Shown: piece by piece, positions 6,431 to 10,714 of the stretch
How positions within the stretch are numbered: the first letter of the stretch is position 1
Layout of the letters: the number at the start of each line of letters is the position of its first letter
Assembly: GCA_002704045.1 (NCBI GenBank)
Contig: PAFF01000069.1
Location: forward strand, 1 to 10,714
Source: Fidelibacterota bacterium
GTDB lineage: Bacteria; Fidelibacterota; Marinisomatia; SCGC-AAA003-L08; GCA-002704045
Direction: 5' to 3'
DNA length: 10,714 bases
Position numbers and translations under genes: made by a program
The notes under the pieces: model-generated
Seen by the model: only the letters and a program-made list of their open reading frames with translations
What the model was told of the DNA's origin: nothing
Database searches by the model: none

Positions 6431-6946
6431 TTATTTTGAAAAATAAAAATTATTTCCAAATTGATTTTTTGGAATTTTTATTTGATTTTTCAAATACCAA
6501 TCTAAACCAAAAATTACTTGTTTGAGATATTTTTTTATAATGGGATATATAAAAAAGAAAAATGGAATAAAATTTAAAAATTTGCTTCCCGTATTATATT
6601 TATGAGGATAGACACTGATTTTAATGGTACAAGAATTGTCACTCACTTTTTTGATTCTCCAGGATACAAATGATAAAGAACCATTTTTCCTTCCAATAAA
6701 TAGATCATATCCTTCATTTTTAATCCAATTAACAAAAGTTCTATTTAAAATCATCCCATTGTAATATTCAATAGAATCTTTCGAATTTACACCAGGCCAC
6801 TTTTCAACCGTATTTTTTAAACAAAAAGGATGAAACAACTCAAGATTTGAAGGAGTAGATATGATTTTCCAAACATCATTAACTGAAAATGCTATTTTCT
6901 TTTTGTATGATACGGAACGATTGTATTGTTTAGAATTTTTGTTCAT
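6431..6946 (-). CDS. SRPBCC (START/Bet v1-like) family protein
   Basis: A 171-residue protein that looks like an SRPBCC superfamily member with a helix-grip fold enclosing a hydrophobic ligand pocket. Features are the N-terminal strand, V25-W-K-I-I-S-T-P-S-N-L-E-L-F-H39-P-F as the classic helix after strand one, W-P-G-V-N-S-K-D-S-I-E-Y-Y-N-G, then alternating strands ending in W-R-I-K-K-V and C-T-I-K-I-S-V-Y-P. A strongly hydrophobic F-L-N-F-I-P-F-F-F-F-I-Y-P-I-I stretch precedes the C-terminal helix, so membrane association is possible. Ligand and role are unknown; relatives are annotated as polyketide cyclase/dehydrase-like mostly by fold. The ATG at 6944-6946 has only GAGAA about eight bases upstream. 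It is the first gene after a 77-base gap, so a promoter may lie just before it. Confidence 0.75.
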   Translation of the reverse strand: MNKNSKQYNRSVSYKKKIAFSVNDVWKIISTPSNLELFHPFCLKNTVEKWPGVNSKDSIEYYNGMILNRTFVNWIKNEGYDLFIGRKNGSLSFVSWRIKKVSDNSCTIKISVYPHKYNTGSKFLNFIPFFFFIYPIIKKYLKQVIFGLDWYLKNQIKIPKNQFGNNFYFSK

Positions 6947-7023
6947 AAAGTAATTCTCAATTTAATATGTTAAAATCTACAACTATATTTTTTTTCTAAA
7001 TACGTTTAATGTGTAAAAAAATA

Positions 7024-7743
7024 TTACTGAATAGTTTTTAATAATTCTTTAACAATTTTTTTTTGATTATTGAATTGATTAATTTCACCTAAAGGAAATC
7101 CTAATGAATAAGGAACGCTCAAAAATCTTTTTGGATTTAATTTAATCGTTATTTCATCAATTATACTTATCATTGAGCAAGCTATATAATTTTCCTCACA
7201 AAACTTTTGTACCAAACCAACTGTTTGATGACACATTGGTCATACTGGTATAAAGAGTATAATATCTACCTTATCTTCCTTGAATATTTGAACTATCTCA
7301 GGAACACTTTTTTTTATCAATTTTGATGTATTAATATTTGCACCCATTAATGAAATATGTCTACTATTAACAGATCCGATTAAACCATCCTTACATAAAT
7401 CATATAGATGAGAAATAGGCAATGCTGAAAATGGATCTGATTTAATTCCTGAATGATCAAAACTATTACTTTTTTGATACTCTTCTAATTCATTTGAATT
7501 AATATTTGAAGGTATAACTCTATAAGACGAATCACCAAATTTATCGTTAATATCAAATGGTTTTTGCTTATTTTTGATAACAAAACCAGCAGATGAAACA
7601 ATCGCAACATTACATTCACTTAGCTTTTTATCTAAATTTTTAAATTGACTTGGGGTACAATCTTTCCATGGATAAAATTGTAGAAATTTTTTTATCTTGA
7701 ATGACAAATGAGATAATTTTTTTGATTTATTTATCTTAATCAT
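7024..7743 (-). CDS. GrdB-like selenoprotein (glycine/sarcosine/betaine reductase selenoprotein B family), in-frame TGA read as selenocysteine
   Basis: Conceptually one 239-residue protein: 167 residues, selenocysteine 168 from TGA at 7240-7242, then 71 more. Both halves are in the same frame and both match the family. The N-terminal part has V-A-I-V-S-S-A-G-F, P-F-D, G-D-S-S-Y-R-V-I-P-S, F-D-H-S-G-I, D-G-L-I-G-S-V and H-I-S-L-M-G-A. The active site is D-I-I-L-F-I-P-V-U168-P-M-C171-H-Q-T-V-G-L-V, and the C-terminal part has R-F-L-S-V-P-Y-S-L-G-F-P-L-G-E. In clostridial GrdB and PrdB the Sec attacks the amine substrate in reductive C-N cleavage. This protein is shorter than GrdB (about 435), belongs to the broader GrdB-like group, and its substrate is unknown; a U-x-x-C thiol/selenol redox role is inferred. 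The ATG at 7741-7743 overlaps the deacetylase stop (TAATG). No Sec machinery gene is in the window, so the strain must carry it elsewhere. A true nonsense mutation or a sequencing error is the alternative, but is less likely given the exact position. Confidence 0.88.
7211..7229 (-). promoter_or_regulatory. Candidate bacterial SECIS hairpin after the selenocysteine TGA
   Basis: In the minus-strand mRNA, AUCAAAC pairs with GUUUGGU (seven pairs, one of them U-G) around a five-base AGUUG loop. The hairpin starts 11 bases after the UGA, and the loop begins at base 18 with a G at its second position. This agrees with the pattern published for bacterial SECIS elements: loop of 3-14 bases, 16-37 bases from UGA, G in the first two loop positions. 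It lies inside the coding region, as bacterial SECIS elements do. An alternative fold starting at the A of UGA (7216-7240) competes with it. Confidence 0.6.
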
Positions 7744-8600
7744 TATTTATTTTTTACTGAAATCTGTTCAAGTTCTGATAAATTCACAACTTTGTAACCC
7801 ATTTTTTTTAATCCAATTAATGTTATTTCCATTGCTTCAAAATTCCATTCTCTTACTCCCTTTTCAGGCATATGAATTAATAATATAGATCCAGGTTTAA
7901 CACGGTTTAAAATATACTTTGCTATCCATTTTGAATCTGGTATAGCTGTATCATTGGCAAAAACATCGCAAACAACGTGTTTGTACCCTTTTTCATTTAA
8001 TACTATATCCATAACTTTAGAAAATTTAGCGTGAGGAGCTCTATACCATTTTGGTATATAATCTGTATATTGACTTAATATGGAGTCTGTCATATTAAAA
8101 TCTTCTAAAAATTGTTTTTTTGAATATCTATCATATGGCCAATCGTACATACTATGATTTGCTATTTCATGACCATTTTTAAAAAATAAATCCAGATCAT
8201 TGAATTTTAAGTAACAATGACTTCCACTTGTAAAAAATGTAGCTTTAGCATCATATTTTGAAAATAATTCAGTAACCTCATTGATCAAGCTTCCACTTGG
8301 GTTGTCTATACCATAAAAACCATCATCAATTGTAAATGCAACAATTTTTTCTTTAACATTAAAATGTGAAATAGTTGATTTTGGATATATTATGTTCGTT
8401 AAAAATCTAAGTCCCGGAAAAGTTAAAATTGTCCAAGCAGATTTTCTGTAATATAATTGTAATTTTGTAATATCAGATTCAATTTTTGGATCTTTGTCTC
8501 TACCTAATGTTTGATTAAAAATATTTTTTTCTTCTTTAATTTCATCGGGAAAAATTAAGCATAGCAAAATTAAAATTAATGTGTATTTTCTTATTTTCAT
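7743..8600 (-). CDS. NodB-homology polysaccharide deacetylase family protein (CE4-like), exported
   Basis: A 285-residue protein with an N-terminal hydrophobic signal or anchor (residues 6-18) and a NodB-type deacetylase domain from about residue 85. Motifs in order are F-T90-I-D92-D93-G94 (TFDDG-like, with base and metal Asp), K-A-T-F-F-T, G-H-E-I-A-N-H149-S-M-Y-D153, W-Y-R187-A-P-H-A-K-F, C-D-V-F-A-N-D217, and I-L-L-I-H243-M. Such enzymes remove N- or O-acetyl groups from cell-wall or extracellular glycans using a metal held by Asp-His-His. Here the second metal His of the H-[ST]-x-x-H motif is Asp153, as in a known NodB-like subfamily with NHxxxD. The function could be peptidoglycan, exopolysaccharide or chitin-type deacetylation; the sequence does not decide. 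The ATG has no clear ribosome site. The YidD-like gene ends six bases upstream, and the selenoprotein gene starts at its stop codon. Confidence 0.87.
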   Translation of the reverse strand: MKIRKYTLILILLCLIFPDEIKEEKNIFNQTLGRDKDPKIESDITKLQLYYRKSAWTILTFPGLRFLTNIIYPKSTISHFNVKEKIVAFTIDDGFYGIDNPSGSLINEVTELFSKYDAKATFFTSGSHCYLKFNDLDLFFKNGHEIANHSMYDWPYDRYSKKQFLEDFNMTDSILSQYTDYIPKWYRAPHAKFSKVMDIVLNEKGYKHVVCDVFANDTAIPDSKWIAKYILNRVKPGSILLIHMPEKGVREWNFEAMEITLIGLKKMGYKVVNLSELEQISVKNK

Positions 8601-8606
8601 TTGATT

Positions 8607-9245
8607 TTATTTTTTGACCTTTGTTGTTCTCCAAGCACCATAAAAATCACCAGACCAAAATGTTATAGCAATACTCCCATAAATAGCTGAAACTAAATGA
8701 TTTTCTTTATGAAATTGATCATAAGATAATTGGGAAAATAAAAATATTGTTAAAAAACTATATAAACCATCTATATACCTTCCAGTATATGTTCTTCCGA
8801 GTCCAGGGATTAAAGAAAAAAACAAAGCTAAATTACTATTTTTTACTTGTTTTGGATTGAACAAAGGATAGATATCATCAATCATTCTTTTATCAATTGA
8901 ATATTTTTGTTTGTATGTATCATATGCAAAATAATAATATGCACCTGTATTACATCGTATTAATCTATCTGCACCCTTTATTGATCCAAAAATACTTCCA
9001 TCTTGAATTACTGCTTTAGCAAAATAATTTGAGCAAGAAGGATGGAATTGACAATTTAAAAAAGAATTAGAATATGAATAGTTTTGCCAACCTTTAATAC
9101 AATTGACTATTAATTTTTTTTCAAATGAAAGATAATTAGTATTAATGGAATCCAGTGGTTTACTAAAATTATTAAATGAAATATTTTTTTCTTCAGTACA
9201 ATAAACTAAACATATAAAATGAATGACAGATATGTAGATTTTCAT
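8607..9245 (-). CDS. YidD-domain protein fused to a C-terminal membrane domain, with signal peptide
   Basis: A 212-residue protein. Residues 1-16 are a hydrophobic export signal. The middle region (about 45-100) matches the YidD (membrane protein insertion efficiency factor, formerly DUF37) domain: C65-x-F-H-P-S-C71-S-x-Y-x-x-x-A, D-G-S-I-x-G-S-x-K-G, and R94-L-I-R-C98-N. In typical bacteria YidD is a 70-90 residue cytoplasmic, membrane-bound helper of YidC. Here it is preceded by a signal peptide and followed by a domain with L-I-P-G-L-G-R-x-Y-x-G-R-x-x-D-G-L and two or three membrane helices (residues 137-205), resembling TM2/DUF5683-type regions. The role is therefore uncertain and may not be YidC assistance. 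It is the first gene of the long minus-strand run, divergent from the DNA glycosylase gene. Later Met codons are too far inside to be starts. Confidence 0.8.
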   Translation of the reverse strand: MKIYISVIHFICLVYCTEEKNISFNNFSKPLDSINTNYLSFEKKLIVNCIKGWQNYSYSNSFLNCQFHPSCSNYFAKAVIQDGSIFGSIKGADRLIRCNTGAYYYFAYDTYKQKYSIDKRMIDDIYPLFNPKQVKNSNLALFFSLIPGLGRTYTGRYIDGLYSFLTIFLFSQLSYDQFHKENHLVSAIYGSIAITFWSGDFYGAWRTTKVKK

Positions 9246-9299
9246 AATGTAAATATAACTATTCTAATATCTATGTTAAAAATATTAAATTTTTTACCA
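9246..9299. promoter_or_regulatory. Divergent intergenic region likely holding two promoters
   Basis: These 54 bases separate the minus-strand YidD-like gene from the plus-strand DNA glycosylase (using the ATG at 9300). Divergent genes need start signals for both directions here or inside the gene ends. The sequence is nearly all A/T, several TATAAT-like hexamers occur by chance, and no matching -35 box can be singled out, so no promoter coordinates are claimed. Confidence 0.4.
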
Positions 9300-9911
9300 A
9301 TGGAATCTAAAATTTTAAATGCAAGCATTAAGCACTTATCAAAAGACAAAAAACTAAATTCACTGATAAATGAATTTGAAAAACCTATTTTTCATAAAAG
9401 TACTAATTATTTTGATGATCTATCAAAATCAATAATATATCAACAACTCAGCGGTAAAGTTGCAAAAATAATTTACCATAGATTTTTAGATTTGTTTCCT
9501 AATAAAGTACCTAGTTTTGAAAAGACTTTAGAATTTAATTTTGATGAATTAAAAGAAATTGGTTTATCCAAACAAAAAATAACCTACATTATAAATTTGG
9601 CAAAATATTTTTATAATAAAAAAAATGTAGACTTTATTGAATTTTCGGATGAGTCTTTGATAAAAGAGCTTATTAAAATAAAAGGTATAGGTCCTTGGAC
9701 AATTGATATGTTTTTAATGTTTACAATGCATAGAACAGATATACTACCTGTTGGTGATTTAGGTATAAAAAAAGCATTTAAAATTTTATATAAACTAAAA
9801 GAATTACCATCTGATAAATTTATGATTGAAAAGTCAGCTAAATGGAAACCTTACAGAACTATTGCATGTTGCTACCTATGGTATTTAGTAGATGATGGTG
9901 ACGTTTGGTAA
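9300..9911 (+). CDS. HhH-GPD DNA glycosylase, AlkA-type (DNA-3-methyladenine glycosylase II)
   Basis: A 203-residue base-excision repair enzyme that removes alkylated bases from DNA by hydrolysing the N-glycosidic bond. The sequence follows the short AlkA-like family closely: S42-K-S-I-I-Y-Q48-Q-L-S-G-K-x-A near the N-terminus, L84-K-E-I-G-L-S-K-Q-K, the helix-hairpin-helix L124-I-K-I-K-G129-I-G131-P-W-T, the catalytic aspartate D153 in I-L-P-V-G-D-L-G-I, and the closing W-K-P-Y-R-T-I-A-x-x-Y-L-W. The frame extends upstream to 9219, but that would overlap the divergent gene, and conserved family sequence begins near the ATG at 9300. An ATG at 9273 is possible. None has a clear ribosome site. 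It is the only plus-strand gene in the window and faces the MFS gene tail to tail, 27 bases apart. Confidence 0.9.
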   Translation: MESKILNASIKHLSKDKKLNSLINEFEKPIFHKSTNYFDDLSKSIIYQQLSGKVAKIIYHRFLDLFPNKVPSFEKTLEFNFDELKEIGLSKQKITYIINLAKYFYNKKNVDFIEFSDESLIKELIKIKGIGPWTIDMFLMFTMHRTDILPVGDLGIKKAFKILYKLKELPSDKFMIEKSAKWKPYRTIACCYLWYLVDDGDVW

Positions 9912-9938
9912 AACATTTTAATTTTTAATTTAAAACGT

Positions 9939-10714
9939 TTAGGTAATTTTTAAATATCTTAATTTTTTTTGTAATTTAAGAAAATATATGTAACATCCTG
10001 CTCTAAGTACAGTTGAAATTAGCATTGAAAACTGTATTGAGGTAAAATTATAATCAAGAAATAAATTTTTTAAAAAAATTGAATCAACAATACTTCCAGC
10101 TAATATTGAACCTACAAAAATCGCACTTCCTTCGCCCAAATGCATTAAAGAGGTAAATTTAACTACATCTTTTTTTCCAACTAATTCATAAATCAAATTA
10201 AATGAAGCAAGAGAAAAACCTGAAAATGTAATACCTGCAAACAAATTAATTATTATAACAAAAATAATAAGATATATTCCAGAAGAATAATAAACAGATA
10301 TCCACATCAATGGTAATATAGTTAAAATTATTGTTGTTATCTTTAAAATTTGTAGATTCCCATTTTTCTTTGAATAAACTCCCCAATATTTTGATGAAAA
10401 AACATTTGCAAGCCACCAGGACACACTGCACAATGATAAAATAAAATTACTTAGTTCAAGTGTCCTCAATATATATATTGCAAATAGAGGGCCTAAAAAC
10501 ATTACTGAGAAATTAATAAAAAATTTAAACATTATAAACATCAATGTCTTTTTGTCTTTTAAGAAATAAACAAAAGAATTATCAGAATTTTGGTTTGAAC
10601 TAATTATTTCATCTTTTTTATTTAAAAAATATGTTGATAAAAAACGACCAATTGATGCTATAAAAAATAAAATTATAAATCCAATCGTTAAGTTATTATC
10701 AAAAAATTTTAAAA
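9939..10714 (-). CDS. MFS transporter, C-terminal half (N-terminus beyond window)
   Basis: The frame is open from the window end to the TAA at 9939-9941, giving 257 residues without a stop, so this is a 5'-partial gene. A TTG inside the frame at 10542-10544 is not the start. The visible part begins in a membrane helix ending I-G-R-F-L-S-T-Y-F-L, probably helix 6. Then comes a polar loop (N-K-K-D-E-I-I-S-S-N-Q-N-S-D-N) typical of the central cytoplasmic loop of the major facilitator superfamily, then about five or six hydrophobic helices. W-G-V-Y-S-K-K-N-G-N-L between the first two helices of this half resembles the second copy of MFS motif A (G-x3-D-x2-G-R). Substrate unknown. The C-terminus ends K-L-Q-K-K-L-R-Y-L-K-I-T. 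Confidence 0.83.
   Translation of the reverse strand, partial: LKFFDNNLTIGFIILFFIASIGRFLSTYFLNKKDEIISSNQNSDNSFVYFLKDKKTLMFIMFKFFINFSVMFLGPLFAIYILRTLELSNFILSLCSVSWWLANVFSSKYWGVYSKKNGNLQILKITTIILTILPLMWISVYYSSGIYLIIFVIIINLFAGITFSGFSLASFNLIYELVGKKDVVKFTSLMHLGEGSAIFVGSILAGSIVDSIFLKNLFLDYNFTSIQFSMLISTVLRAGCYIYFLKLQKKLRYLKIT

Noticed and set aside
6947..7023. Promoter for the SRPBCC gene in the 77-base gap
   Set aside because: A TTTACA box and a TATAGT box are present on the minus strand, but they are 24 bases apart, too far for a standard sigma-70 promoter, and the region is A/T-rich enough to give such hexamers by chance.
7024..7743. Selenoprotein gene read as a pseudogene or as two separate small genes
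   Set aside because: The only interruption is a TGA exactly at the family's Sec position. The frame is unchanged, both sides conserve family motifs to the natural end, and a SECIS-like hairpin follows. The 70-residue piece would start inside the active-site motif and has no ribosome site.
9195..9245. Lipoprotein signal (L-V-Y-C16) in the YidD-like protein
   Set aside because: A tyrosine directly before the cysteine does not fit the lipobox, which needs Gly, Ala or Ser there. An ordinary signal peptide or anchor is more likely.
9219..9299. N-terminal extension of the DNA glycosylase to an ATG at 9219
   Set aside because: It would overlap the divergent YidD-like gene by 27 bases and add residues unlike the family. 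Conservation begins near the ATG at 9300.
9901..9941. Bidirectional terminator between the convergent glycosylase and MFS genes (ACGTTT ... AAACGT arms)
   Set aside because: The arms are only six bases, separated by 26 A/T-rich bases, and one arm lies in the glycosylase coding end. There is no compact GC-containing stem.
10246..10431. Minus-strand open frame of 61 codons in another phase
   Set aside because: It lies within the MFS transporter gene, whose own frame shows convincing membrane helices and the MFS loop motif.

Overview
This window is very AT-rich and gene-dense. The organism looks like a small-genome marine bacterium, most plausibly Candidatus Marinimicrobia (SAR406 clade). Three things point there: two secreted proteins with C-terminal dockerin-like tails of the type GDLN-x-D-x-x-x-D-V-L-D-V, a secreted acidic protein with C-x8-C-x5-C-D-W cysteine modules, and the strong A/T codon bias. 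This placement is inferred from protein style and is not proven by a marker gene.

Layout: almost everything lies on the minus strand, so transcription runs from high to low coordinates. At the right edge is the C-terminal half of an MFS transporter (9939-10714, minus, cut by the window end). It converges on a plus-strand AlkA-type DNA glycosylase (9300-9911). From 9245 down to 544 there are twelve minus-strand genes, usually separated by 0-20 bases or overlapping: a YidD-domain membrane protein, a NodB-type polysaccharide deacetylase, a GrdB-like selenoprotein, (77-base gap), an SRPBCC protein, a dockerin-tailed beta-propeller-like secreted protein, a VOC/glyoxalase-fold protein, a DUF1295 membrane protein, a dockerin-tailed esterase, a secreted zinc-finger plus DA1-like metallopeptidase, a DUF2905 membrane protein, a DUF302 protein and a YgjP/DUF45-type metallopeptidase. 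A 93-base gap follows. The left edge (1-450) holds the N-terminal part of a secreted, acidic, cysteine-rich protein that runs off the window.

The most important observation is at 7240-7242. An in-frame TGA interrupts a gene of the glycine/sarcosine/betaine reductase selenoprotein B family exactly where that family has its redox-active selenocysteine, giving U-P-M-C-H-Q-T-V-G. A plain reading splits the gene into a 167-residue and a 70-residue ORF. Read as selenocysteine, they form one 239-residue protein. A 7-bp hairpin with a five-base loop sits 11-29 bases after the TGA and fits the published bacterial SECIS pattern.

The genes do not form an obvious single pathway. Many products are exported or membrane proteins (acidic Cys-rich protein, DA1-like peptidase, esterase, propeller, deacetylase, YidD-like and DUF proteins), mixed with small cytoplasmic redox, ligand-binding or repair proteins. 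The tight packing looks like genome streamlining as much as functional grouping. No rRNA, tRNA, CRISPR, transposase or phage gene was seen, and no stretch over 300 bases lacks a gene.
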